NCBI RefSeq assembly: GCF_900582625.1
Contig: NZ_UTIQ01000327.1
Location: forward strand, 248,001-312,000
From: Pseudomonas viridiflava
Lineage (GTDB): Bacteria; Pseudomonadota; Gammaproteobacteria; Pseudomonadales; Pseudomonadaceae
Direction: 5' to 3'
Length of the DNA stretch: 64,000 nucleotides
The notes beneath the pieces are model-generated. The model did not search any database, was not told the origin of the DNA, and was given only the letters and a program-made list of their open reading frames with translations. Of this stretch, positions 25,757 to 34,013 are shown one piece after another. The translations under genes were made by a program, and so were the position numbers. The first letter of the stretch is position 1. Every line of letters begins with the position of its first letter.

Positions 25757-27097
25757 ATGCCCAACACCGCCGCCCCGCTCGACCTGCTGCTCCTGCCAAC
25801 CTGGCTGGTGCCTGTCGAGCCTGCCGGTGTGGTGTTACAGGAGCACGGCCTGGGCATTCGCGATGGCCGCATCGCCTTGATCGCCCCGCGCGACGAGGCC
25901 CTGCGCCATCCGGCGACCGAAGTGCGCGAGCTGCCCGGCATGTTACTCAGCCCAGGCCTGGTCAACGCCCACGGTCACGCGGCCATGAGCCTGTTTCGCG
26001 GCATGGCCGACGACAAGGCCCTGATGAATTGGCTGCAAGACCACATCTGGCCCGCCGAAGCCAAGTGGGTGGATGAAGCCTTTATTCGCGACGGCACCGA
26101 GCTGGCGATTGCTGAACAGTTGCAGGGCGGCATTACCTGTTTCTCCGACATGTACTTTTTCCCGGAAGTCGCAAGCGAGCTGGTGCACACCAGCGGGATT
26201 CGCGCGCAGATCACCATTCCGGTGCTGAACTTCCCGATCCCCGGCGCCCGTGACGCCGATGAAGCGCTGCGCAAGGGCCTGAACCTGTTCGACGACCTCC
26301 GTTTGCATCCGCGCATCAAGGTCGCCTTTGGCCCGCACGCGCCGTATACCGTCAGCGACGATAAGCTGGAAAACATCCGCATGCTCGCCGAGGAGCTGGA
26401 TGCCGGCATTCATATGCATGTGCAGGAAACCGCCTTTGAGGTGCAGCAAAGTCTGGAGCAGCATGGCGAGCGCCCGATGGCCCGCCTGGCTCGCCTCGAT
26501 CTGCTCGGCCCGCGATTTCAAGCCGTACACATGACTCAGGTAAATGACGAAGATCTGCAGTTGCTGGTGGAAAGTAACGCCAGCGTTATCCATTGCCCGG
26601 AGTCGAACCTGAAACTGGCCAGCGGCTTTTGCCCGGTCGAGCGCTTGTGGCAAGCGGGGGTCAACGTCGCCATTGGCACCGACGGCGCGGCCAGCAACAA
26701 CGACCTCGACCTGCTCGGCGAAACCCGTACCGCCGCCATGCTGGCCAAAGCCGTGGCCGGTTCCGCCACCGCCCTAGACGTACACCGTGCCCTGCGCATG
26801 GCTACCTTGAACGGCGCCCGCGCGTTGGGCCTGGAAAATGAAATCGGCTCGCTGGAAATCGGCAAGGCCGCCGACATCGTGGCATTTGACCTCACCGAAT
26901 TGGCGCAACAACCGGTGTACGATCCGGTCTCTCAATTGATCTATGCCAGCAACCGAAACAGCGTCAAACATGTCTGGGTCGGCGGTAAGCAGTTGCTCGA
27001 CAACCGCCGCCTGACCCGCATGGACGAAGAAAAACTGCACGCCAGCGCCCGCGCCTGGGGCCAGAAAATCGCCACCAGCCGCGCGCCCTTGAAATGA
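25757..27097 (+). CDS. mtaD: 5-methylthioadenosine/S-adenosylhomocysteine deaminase (TRZ/ATZ amidohydrolase family)
   Basis: A 446-residue metal-dependent amidohydrolase. Metal ligands are visible: HxH in 'NAHGHAAMSLF' (His72, His74), 'GIHMHVQET' and the Asp in 'IGTDGAASNNDLDLL'; 'HCPESNLKLASG' is diagnostic for the MtaD/SsnA/TrzA group. In Pseudomonas this enzyme deaminates methylthioadenosine to methylthioinosine, feeding MtnA through a phosphorylase. Its divergent position next to mtnA supports that role. ubiG follows after 46 bases. Confidence 0.9.
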   Translation: MPNTAAPLDLLLLPTWLVPVEPAGVVLQEHGLGIRDGRIALIAPRDEALRHPATEVRELPGMLLSPGLVNAHGHAAMSLFRGMADDKALMNWLQDHIWPAEAKWVDEAFIRDGTELAIAEQLQGGITCFSDMYFFPEVASELVHTSGIRAQITIPVLNFPIPGARDADEALRKGLNLFDDLRLHPRIKVAFGPHAPYTVSDDKLENIRMLAEELDAGIHMHVQETAFEVQQSLEQHGERPMARLARLDLLGPRFQAVHMTQVNDEDLQLLVESNASVIHCPESNLKLASGFCPVERLWQAGVNVAIGTDGAASNNDLDLLGETRTAAMLAKAVAGSATALDVHRALRMATLNGARALGLENEIGSLEIGKAADIVAFDLTELAQQPVYDPVSQLIYASNRNSVKHVWVGGKQLLDNRRLTRMDEEKLHASARAWGQKIATSRAPLK

Positions 27098-27143
27098 CCA
27101 AGGGCTCCCTGGCCGCCACCGAATTCGATTTGAGGAAACCTGT

Positions 27144-27842
27144 ATGAGCAACGTCGACCACGCCGAAATCGCCAAATTCTCCGCCCTCGCCCACCGCTGG
27201 TGGGACCGCGAAAGCGAGTTCAAGCCGCTGCACGACATCAATCCGCTGCGGGTGAACTGGATTGATGAGCGGGTCAACCTAGCTGGCAAGAAAGTGCTCG
27301 ACGTCGGCTGCGGCGGCGGCATTCTCAGCGAAGCCATGGCCCAGCGCGGAGCCACTGTTACCGGCATCGACATGGGCGAAGCGCCGCTCGCCGTCGCGCG
27401 TTTGCACCAGCTGGAATCCGGCGTACAGGTGGAATACCGCCAGTGCACCGCCGAAGCCCTGGCGGACGAAATGCCCGAGCAGTTCGACGTGGTCACCTGC
27501 CTGGAAATGCTCGAACACGTGCCCGACCCGGCCTCGGTGATTCGCGCGTGTTACGCGATGGTCAAACCCGGCGGCCAGGTGTTTTTCTCCACTATTAACC
27601 GCAACCCCAAGGCGTACCTGTTCGCCATCGTCGGCGCCGAATACCTGATGCGCCTGCTGCCGCGCGGTACGCACGACTTCAAGAAATTCATTCGCCCGTC
27701 CGAACTCGGCGCGTGGAGCCGCTCCGCCGGCCTGGAAGTCAAAGACATCATCGGCTTGACCTACAACCCGCTGACCAAGCACTACAAGCTGGCCAACGAC
27801 GTAGACGTCAACTACATGATCCAGACCGTGAAGGGGGCCTGA
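27144..27842 (+). CDS. ubiG: Bifunctional ubiquinone O-methyltransferase
   Basis: A 232-residue SAM methyltransferase for both O-methylation steps of ubiquinone synthesis. Motif I is 'VLDVGCGGGILSEAMA', with 'LEMLEHVPDP' and 'VFFSTINRNPKAYLFAI' typical of UbiG. A good ribosome site (GAGGAAACCTGT) precedes the ATG. Its stop overlaps the mupP start (TGATG), so the two are coupled. Confidence 0.97.
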   Translation: MSNVDHAEIAKFSALAHRWWDRESEFKPLHDINPLRVNWIDERVNLAGKKVLDVGCGGGILSEAMAQRGATVTGIDMGEAPLAVARLHQLESGVQVEYRQCTAEALADEMPEQFDVVTCLEMLEHVPDPASVIRACYAMVKPGGQVFFSTINRNPKAYLFAIVGAEYLMRLLPRGTHDFKKFIRPSELGAWSRSAGLEVKDIIGLTYNPLTKHYKLANDVDVNYMIQTVKGA

Positions 27843-28513
27843 TGCGCCTGCAAGCGGTCCTTTTCGACATGGACGGCACGCTGCTCGACAGCGCGCCAGA
27901 CTTCATCGCCATCGCCCAAGCCATGCGCGCCGCCCGCGGCCTGCCGCCGATGGAAGACAAGCTGATTCGCGACCACGTCTCCGGCGGCGCCCGCGCCATG
28001 GTGCTGCGCGCCTTTGACGTAGACCCGATGTCCGAGCAGTTCGAAGCCCTGCGCCTGGAGTTCCTGGAGCGCTATCAGGACCACTGCGCCGTGTTGACGA
28101 AGCCGTTCGACGGCATCGCCGAGCTGTTGGCCGACATTGAGCACGCCAAGCTGATTTGGGGCGTGGTCACCAACAAGCCGGTGCGCTACGCGGCGCCGAT
28201 CATGGAACAGTTGGGCCTGGCCAAGCGTTCGGCCATTCTGATTTGCCCAGATCACGTCACTAACAGCAAACCGGACCCCGAGCCGCTGTTGTTGGCCTGT
28301 TCGCGCCTGGGCCTGGACCCGGCGAGCGTGCTGTATATCGGCGACGACTTGCGTGACATCGAATCGGGCCGCTCCGCCGGCACCAAAACCGCAGCCGTGA
28401 CCTACGGCTATATCCATCCCGACGACAACCCGCGCCATTGGGGCGCCGACGTGGTGGTTGATCACCCGTCCGAACTGCGCGCCGTGCTGGATCGGGCGTT
28501 GTGTAGCTGCTGA
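27842..28513 (+). CDS. mupP: N-acetylmuramic acid 6-phosphate phosphatase, HAD family
   Basis: A 223-residue HAD hydrolase. Motif I is 'FDMDGTLLDS', motif II/III are 'GVVTNKP' and 'SNSKPDP'-like 'TNSKPDPEPLL', and motif IV is 'YIGDDLRDIESGRSAG'. The family resembles phosphoglycolate phosphatase (Gph), but in Pseudomonas the gene directly after ubiG is MupP of the anabolic peptidoglycan-recycling route (with AmgK and MurU), which bypasses fosfomycin. The assignment rests on this position. I set the start at 27842 from the overlap with ubiG; the longer frame upstream lies inside ubiG. Confidence 0.9.
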   Translation: MRLQAVLFDMDGTLLDSAPDFIAIAQAMRAARGLPPMEDKLIRDHVSGGARAMVLRAFDVDPMSEQFEALRLEFLERYQDHCAVLTKPFDGIAELLADIEHAKLIWGVVTNKPVRYAAPIMEQLGLAKRSAILICPDHVTNSKPDPEPLLLACSRLGLDPASVLYIGDDLRDIESGRSAGTKTAAVTYGYIHPDDNPRHWGADVVVDHPSELRAVLDRALCSC

Positions 28514-28576
28514 TCGTTTGATTCCCGGTATGTCGCTTCCCAGCGTCCGACCGGCTTATTCCTAGAGAGACTGCTG

Positions 28577-29317
28577 ATGTTCGACTATTCCGCCCGCCCC
28601 GACTTGCTCAAGGGCCGTACCATTCTCGTGACTGGCGCCGGCCGTGGAATCGGTGCCGCCGCTGCAAAAACCTACGCCGCCCATGGCGCCACGGTGCTGC
28701 TGCTCGGTAAAACCGAAGCCAATCTGAGCGCCGTGTACGACGAGATCGAAGCGGCCGGGCACCCGCAACCGGTGGTGATTCCCTTCAACCTGGAAACAGC
28801 GCTGGCGCACCAGTACGACGAACTGGCGGTGATGATCGAAAACGAATTCGGCCACATCGACGGCGTGCTGCATAACGCGTCCATCGTTGGCCCGCGCACG
28901 CCGCTGGAGCAGCTGTCTGGCGACAATTTCATGCGCGTGATGCAGGTGAACGTGAACGCTATGTTTATGCTCACCAGCACCTTGCTGCCGCTGCTGAAAC
29001 TGTCTGCCGACGCGTCGATGATCTTCACCTCCAGCAGCGTAGGACGCAAAGGCCGGGCCTATTGGGGCGCCTATGGCGTCTCGAAATTTGCCACCGAAGG
29101 CCTGATGCAAACGCTGGCGGACGAAGTGGCCGACATCACCAACGTGCGCGCCAACAGCATCAATCCGGGCGCCACCCGCACCGACATGCGCGCCCACGCC
29201 TACCCCGGCGAAAACCCGATGAACAATCCGCTGCCCGCAGAGATCATGCCGGTGTATCTGTACCTGATGGGGCCAGACAGCCAAGGCGTGAACGGCCAAG
29301 CGTTCGACGCGCAGTAA
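28577..29317 (+). CDS. yciK: YciK-family short-chain oxidoreductase
   Basis: A 246-residue classical SDR: 'ILVTGAGRGIGAAAAKTYA' (TGxxxGxG), 'LHNASIVGP' (NAG-like) and the catalytic Ser-Tyr-Lys in 'TSSSVGRKGRAYWGAYGVSK'. The physiological substrate of YciK is not established. It is the last gene of the mtaD-ubiG-mupP-yciK run and ends at a strong bidirectional terminator. Confidence 0.92.
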   Translation: MFDYSARPDLLKGRTILVTGAGRGIGAAAAKTYAAHGATVLLLGKTEANLSAVYDEIEAAGHPQPVVIPFNLETALAHQYDELAVMIENEFGHIDGVLHNASIVGPRTPLEQLSGDNFMRVMQVNVNAMFMLTSTLLPLLKLSADASMIFTSSSVGRKGRAYWGAYGVSKFATEGLMQTLADEVADITNVRANSINPGATRTDMRAHAYPGENPMNNPLPAEIMPVYLYLMGPDSQGVNGQAFDAQ

Positions 29318-29318
29318 G

Positions 29319-29362
29319 CGCCCACAAAAAAGCCGCTCAACAGAGCGGCTTTTTTGTGGGCG
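29319..29362. terminator. Bidirectional terminator between yciK and rlmL
   Basis: A perfect 20-base inverted repeat: 29319-29338 and 29343-29362 around a 4-base loop (AACA). The GC core CCGCTC/GAGCGG is flanked by six A on one side and six T on the other, so it terminates both the plus-strand yciK transcript and the convergent rlmL transcript. Confidence 0.92.
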
Positions 29363-29371
29363 TCAGATTCG

Positions 29372-31591
29372 TTACTTCGCCATCAAACGCCACGCGCGGT
29401 GGATTTTCGCGTTGCGGGCGAAGTCCGGATCGAGCGTGCTGGCGGTAATTTCTTCCACCTGATACCGCGCCGCCAGTCCTTCATCGAGCTGGAACTTGCG
29501 GAAGTTGTTGGAGAAATACAGCACGCCACCGGCCGCCAACCGCGCCATGGCCAGGTCTAGCAACTGCACGTGGTCGCGCTGCACGTCGAACACACCTTCC
29601 ATGCGCTTGGAGTTGGAGAAGGTCGGCGGGTCGATAAAGATCAGGTCGTATTCCTCGCGATCTGCGGCCAGCCAGTTCATCACATCGCCCTGCTCCAAAC
29701 GGTTCTTGTCCGAGAAGCCGTTCAGCGACAGGTTGCGGCGCGCCCAGTCCAGGTAAGTTTTCGACAGGTCGACGCTGGTGGTCGTGCGCGCGCCGCCTTT
29801 GGCCGCGTGCACAGACGCCGTGGCGGTGTAGCAGAACAGGTTGAGGAAACGCTTGCCGGCCGCTTCGCGCTGGATGCGCAGGCGCAGCGGGCGGTGATCG
29901 AGGAACAAGCCGGTGTCGAGGTAATCGGTGAGGTTGACCAGCAACTTCACGCCGCCTTCGCTGACCTCGGTAAAGGTGCCTTGGCTGGCTTGGCGCTCGT
30001 ACTGCTTGGTGCCGCTCTGGCGCTCGCGACGCTTGATCACCACCTTCGACTTATCGATACCGAGCGCCTGCGGGATGGCCGCCAGGGCATCGAACAGCCG
30101 CCCCTGGGCCTTGTCCGCGTCGATGGTGCGGGGCGGCGCGTATTCCTGAACGTGCACCCAGTCGTGGTACAGATCGATAGCCAGGGCGTATTCAGGCATG
30201 TCCGCGTCATAAACACGGTAGCAATCCACGCCCTCACGGCGCGCCCATTTGCCCAGGGTTTTCAGGTTTTTCTGCAAGCGGTTGGCAAACATCTGCCCGC
30301 CTTCGCTCAGGCGTGCCTGCTCGACTGGCGCGCTGGCCGGCACCTCGACTTCATGCCCCTGGGCCGCTTGCTCACGCTCGCGCTCGCGCTGCTCAGGGGT
30401 GCGGCGCTCGCCAGTAACGAATTGCTCGGGTTGCACCTTGATCAGCAGCAGCTTGCAGGGCAGTGCGCCGTTCCAGAAGGCGTATTGCTTGTGGCTACGA
30501 ATGCCCATGCGCTTGCCCAGATCTGGCGCGCCGGTAAACACCGCCGCTTCCCAGTTCATACACGCCTGGCGCAGGCGTTCACCGAGGTTTTGGTAGAGAT
30601 AAAGCAAGCTGGCTTCGTCCCCCAGACGCTCACCGTACGGCGGGTTGCACACCACAAGGCCGGTCTGGTTGTGGTCAGGGCGCGGCTCGAAGGTGGCGAC
30701 TTCGCCCTGGTACACCTTGATCCAGTTAGAAAGGCCGGCACGCTCGATGTTGTTGCGCGCCGGTTGAATCAGGCGAGGGTCGGCCTCGTAACCGCGAATC
30801 CACGACGGCTGTTTCGCCAGCCCGTCGTCCGCACGCTGCTGCGCCTCGGCATGCAGTTTTTTCCACAGCGCCGGCACGTGGCCGAGCCAGGCGGTAAAGC
30901 CCCAGCGCTCGCGCTTGAGGTTGGGGGCGATATCGGCTGCGATCATTGCCGCTTCCACCAGGAAGGTGCCGACGCCGCACATCGGGTCGGCCAGCGCGCC
31001 ACCGGCAGCGGCAATACGCGGCCAGCCGGCGCGAATCAACACGGCGGCGGCGAGGTTTTCTTTCAGCGGCGCGGCGCCTTGCTGCAAGCGGTAGCCGCGC
31101 TGGTGCAGGCTGTGGCCGGAGAGGTCGAGCGAGAGGATAGCTTCGCCACGGTCCAGGCGCAGGTGAATGCGCAGGTCCGGGTTGAGTTTGTCGATCGAGG
31201 GGCGCTCGCCACTGCTGGTGCGCAGCTTGTCGACGATGGCGTCTTTGACTTTCAGGGCGCCGAAGTGAGTGTTGTCGATACCCGAGCCATTGCCGCTGAA
31301 CTCGACAGCCAGGCTGCCGGCCGCGTCAAGGTGTTCAGCCCAGTCGACGTCCAGCACACCGTCGTAGAGGTCGTCGGCATTGGCCATGGGAAAGCGCTTG
31401 AGCACCAGCAATACGCGGTTGGCCAGGCGCGACCAGAGGCACAGGCGATAGGCCGTTTCCATCTGCGCGAAGCCGCGGATCGCCGAGGTGTGTTCACGGG
31501 TTTCCTCCAACCCCAGCGCGGTGGCTTCCTCAGCGAGCAAGCCTTCCAAGCCCTTGGGGCAGGTAAGAAAAAGTTCGAAACGATCCGACAT
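29372..31591 (-). CDS. rlmL: Bifunctional 23S rRNA (guanine-N2/N7) methyltransferase RlmKL
   Basis: A 739-residue fusion. The N-terminus carries a THUMP domain ('ALKVKDAIVDKL'), then the RlmL methyltransferase with 'ADPMCGVGTFLVEAA' and the catalytic 'VCNPPYGERL' for m2G2445. The C-terminal RlmK part has 'RFLNLFCYTATASVHAA' and 'DLIFIDPPTFSNSKRM' for m7G2069. It is slightly longer than the E. coli protein (702), with a charged linker around residues 395-425. It is divergent from rmf. Confidence 0.96.
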   Translation of the reverse strand: MSDRFELFLTCPKGLEGLLAEEATALGLEETREHTSAIRGFAQMETAYRLCLWSRLANRVLLVLKRFPMANADDLYDGVLDVDWAEHLDAAGSLAVEFSGNGSGIDNTHFGALKVKDAIVDKLRTSSGERPSIDKLNPDLRIHLRLDRGEAILSLDLSGHSLHQRGYRLQQGAAPLKENLAAAVLIRAGWPRIAAAGGALADPMCGVGTFLVEAAMIAADIAPNLKRERWGFTAWLGHVPALWKKLHAEAQQRADDGLAKQPSWIRGYEADPRLIQPARNNIERAGLSNWIKVYQGEVATFEPRPDHNQTGLVVCNPPYGERLGDEASLLYLYQNLGERLRQACMNWEAAVFTGAPDLGKRMGIRSHKQYAFWNGALPCKLLLIKVQPEQFVTGERRTPEQREREREQAAQGHEVEVPASAPVEQARLSEGGQMFANRLQKNLKTLGKWARREGVDCYRVYDADMPEYALAIDLYHDWVHVQEYAPPRTIDADKAQGRLFDALAAIPQALGIDKSKVVIKRRERQSGTKQYERQASQGTFTEVSEGGVKLLVNLTDYLDTGLFLDHRPLRLRIQREAAGKRFLNLFCYTATASVHAAKGGARTTTSVDLSKTYLDWARRNLSLNGFSDKNRLEQGDVMNWLAADREEYDLIFIDPPTFSNSKRMEGVFDVQRDHVQLLDLAMARLAAGGVLYFSNNFRKFQLDEGLAARYQVEEITASTLDPDFARNAKIHRAWRLMAK

Positions 31592-32169
31592 GTGTATTCC
31601 AGTGCCTAAGCGTAATGGCGCGCAGTTGAGCTGCGTGCCCGGTTAAAAACCGGGGTTCTACCCTCCGGTCCCGCGCATCGAAATGAAGCGCTTGGTGAGC
31701 CTTACGGCTCGAGCTGCCAGGCCAGCCCGTGTGAAAGCAGCCTAGACGCAACCCCTTTGCCGCGCCTGCTTGCAGGTTTGGCGACGGTATCCGACACCAA
31801 AAAAAGGCGACGGACACCGCAAAAAAACGTATTCGAGACCCTTCGTCGGAATCGATGAACATCGCAAGTGCGAAAAGATCGCACTGGCCAATCGCCGTTA
31901 TTTCCGGCTGCGGCCCCGGCCCCGTTGGCGCAGGCCGCACCGTAACGGTTTGCTTATGGCCGCACCACGACAAACGTTACGTGCTTATGACAAAACGATC
32001 ATTCCCAGCACCCGCCGCATTCGATAGAAATCAACTCAGCCCAACGTCGCAACGGCGCTGGGAGGAGACCCGTAACGCCGGCAGCGGGCTCCACTGGTAG
32101 AGGCTTTCTGCCAGGCCTTGTCAAGAGGCGAACCAGGACATAACAGTCAACAAGTGAGGGCAACACCCT
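31592..32169. other. Divergent rlmL/rmf intergenic region with long leader
   Basis: About 578 bases without a credible gene; the short frames present lack family features. A 7-bp hairpin CCCGGTT/AACCGGG (31638-31654) lies in the rlmL leader, and CGCAG/CTGCG (31621-31635) stands next to it. The rmf-proximal 200 bases are hairpin-prone. AGGG at 32157-32160, part of the rmf ribosome site, can pair with CCCT at 32166-32169 directly before the AUG. I found no clear sigma-70 promoter. Confidence 0.5.
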
Positions 32170-32385
32170 ATGAGAAGACTTAAGCGTGATCCTTTAGAAA
32201 GAGCTTTTTTGCGCGGCTATCAATTTGGCGTCCATGGCAAATCTCGTGAATTGTGTCCATTTACTCTTCCGTCCGTGCGCCAAGCCTGGATCAACGGCTG
32301 GCGAGAGGGTCGCGGTGACAACTGGGACGGACTGATCGGCACCGCCGGTATCCATAGGCTTAATGAACTCAACGCAGTCGGTTAA
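32170..32385 (+). CDS. rmf: Ribosome modulation factor
   Basis: A 71-residue basic protein that binds 70S ribosomes in stationary phase and promotes 100S dimer formation. 'MRRLKRDPLERAFLRGYQ' at the start and 'RQAWINGWREGRGDNWDGL' in the second half are diagnostic. GAGG lies 10 bases before the ATG. It is followed by a strong terminator, and pyrD is convergent beyond that, the usual arrangement in Pseudomonas. Confidence 0.97.
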   Translation: MRRLKRDPLERAFLRGYQFGVHGKSRELCPFTLPSVRQAWINGWREGRGDNWDGLIGTAGIHRLNELNAVG

Positions 32386-32461
32386 ACAGGGAAACTCCGA
32401 CTACTTATTTACTCTCCGCTTAACCATGCACGTCCCATCCGGACGGCGGGCGAGAGCCCAG

Positions 32462-32485
32462 GGCCTCCTTTAAGGAGGCCTTTTT
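32462..32485 (+). terminator. Rho-independent terminator of rmf
   Basis: GGCCTCCTT (32462-32470) and AAGGAGGCC (32472-32480) form a 9-bp stem with five T directly after. It lies about 77 bases past the rmf stop. Confidence 0.9.
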
Positions 32486-32510
32486 ATTGGCTGCGTTTTT
32501 CGCCTTTGGG

Positions 32511-33539
32511 TTATTTGGCCTTGGGCATCGCCCCGATGGCGTCCACCGCTTCGCGGATCAACGCGGGGCCCTTATAGATAAAGCCCGAATAAATTTGCAC
32601 CAGACTCGCGCCCGCCTCGATTTTCTCGGCAGCGTGCTTGCCCTCGGTAATACCACCCGCAGCGATGATCGGTAAACGCCCGCCCAACTCGGCGGCCAAT
32701 GCTCGGACGGTGTAGGTGCTCTTTTCGCGCACCGGCGCGCCGGACAACCCGCCCGCCTCGTCACCGTGCTCCAGGCCTTGCACGCCGTCGCGGCTCAAGG
32801 TGGTGTTGGTGGCGATGACGGCATCCATTCCGGCCTGCACCAAGGCGTTGGCCACTTCGACGATTTCTTCATCGCTCATGTCCGGGGCAATCTTGATCGC
32901 CAGCGGCACGCGCTTGCCGTGCACTTGGGCCAGGTCTTCCTGGCGTTGACGCAGTGCTTCAAGCAGTTGTTTGAGCGAGTCGCCGAACTGCAGGCTGCGC
33001 AGGCCCGGGGTGTTGGGCGAGCTGACGTTGACGGTCACGTAGCTGGCGTGGGCGTACACCTTGTTCAGGCACAGCAAGTAATCATCGACGGCGCGCTCGA
33101 CCGGTGTGTCGAAGTTCTTGCCAATGTTGATGCCCAGCACGCCTTTGAATTTCGCCGCCTGAACCCGCGCCAGCAAGTGGTCGACGCCGTGGTTGTTGAA
33201 GCCCATGCGGTTGATGATGGCTTCGGCTTGCGGCAGGCGGAATAGGCGGGGCTTGGGATTGCCCGGCTGCGGGCGCGGGGTCACGGTGCCGATTTCTACA
33301 AAGCCGAACCCTAACTGGGCGAAGCCGTCGATGGCGTCGCCGTTCTTGTCCAGCCCGGCCGCGAGGCCGACAGGGTTGGGGAAATCCAGGCCCATCACCC
33401 GCACTGGCACGCGCGCCGGCTGTTTGCAGAACACGCCATTCAAGCCCAGGCGGCCGCCGGCGCCGATCATGTCGATCGACAACTCGTGAGAGGTTTCTGC
33501 GGAGAGTTTGAAAAGCAGGTCGCGGGCCAGGGTATACAT
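32511..33539 (-). CDS. pyrD: Dihydroorotate dehydrogenase (quinone), class 2
   Basis: A 342-residue FMN enzyme of pyrimidine synthesis, associated with the inner membrane and reducing quinone. The N-terminal helix (about 40 residues, 'LLFKLSAETSHELSID') is typical of class 2. 'VNVSSPNTPGLR' carries the catalytic Ser, 'KIAPDMSDEEI' and 'IATNTT' bind FMN and orotate, and 'GAPVREKS' follows. A TATAAT on the minus strand lies upstream. Confidence 0.97.
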   Translation of the reverse strand: MYTLARDLLFKLSAETSHELSIDMIGAGGRLGLNGVFCKQPARVPVRVMGLDFPNPVGLAAGLDKNGDAIDGFAQLGFGFVEIGTVTPRPQPGNPKPRLFRLPQAEAIINRMGFNNHGVDHLLARVQAAKFKGVLGINIGKNFDTPVERAVDDYLLCLNKVYAHASYVTVNVSSPNTPGLRSLQFGDSLKQLLEALRQRQEDLAQVHGKRVPLAIKIAPDMSDEEIVEVANALVQAGMDAVIATNTTLSRDGVQGLEHGDEAGGLSGAPVREKSTYTVRALAAELGGRLPIIAAGGITEGKHAAEKIEAGASLVQIYSGFIYKGPALIREAVDAIGAMPKAK

Positions 33540-33571
33540 GGGCGGGCTTCGCTCGAGAAAAAAGGTCGGCG

Positions 33572-33577
33572 ATTATA
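33572..33577 (-). promoter_or_regulatory. Possible -10 element of pyrD
   Basis: A perfect TATAAT on the minus strand about 33 bases upstream of the pyrD start. The expected -35 position is GC-rich and does not match TTGACA, so confidence is limited. Confidence 0.4.
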
Positions 33578-33605
33578 GCCCTGCCCGGCGCTGCACGGCG
33601 AGGCG

Positions 33606-33836
33606 CTAGCGCGTTGCTGTAAGACGCCGCAGGGCGACAAGCTCACCGGCGCTGTTAAACTCCAGCTCGAAGGAACCGTAGACACCGTCGTGGGTCAGAA
33701 ATGGCCGCAAGTGGTGCGCCGGCAGGCTGACACGCCGACCATCGCGGCTACGTAACAGGATCCGGTTGGCATGCCCTTGATAGACCGCGCGCAAACGTTC
33801 GGCAGATAGGGCAATATCCAACTCCAGGCTTGGCAT
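33606..33836 (-). CDS. DUF2835-like small protein, 76 aa
   Basis: Starting from the ATG at 33836 (GAGG 8 bases upstream), the product is MPSLELDIALSAERLRAVYQ... with a basic, beta-rich middle ('ANRILLRSRDGRRVSLPAHHLRPFL') and 'FELEFNSAGELVALRRL' at the end. This matches what I recall of the DUF2835 family found next to pyrD in Pseudomonas. Its function is unknown. The upstream extension of the open frame has no RBS and unusual composition. Confidence 0.75.
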   Translation of the reverse strand: MPSLELDIALSAERLRAVYQGHANRILLRSRDGRRVSLPAHHLRPFLTHDGVYGSFELEFNSAGELVALRRLTATR

Positions 33837-34013
33837 GGAGGCTACCTCGCTAATGATTCCCGCAATACTGCCACAGACCACCAATAGGTCGCAGGCGCAT
33901 GGCCGCTGGCTGGGCATGCCCGGCTGCACGACCGTTATGAATGGTTGGACAATTGCTCCGGCACATTTGCACATCGTCTGCCACACTGGCTTGCATGACC
34001 TAGGAACTAGCAT

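Noticed and set aside
29570..31609. Long plus-strand frame of 679 codons opposite rlmL
   Set aside because: Antisense shadow of a clear RlmKL gene; no recognisable motifs.
31855..32100. Short open frame in the rmf leader
   Set aside because: No RBS and no family resemblance; composition looks non-coding.
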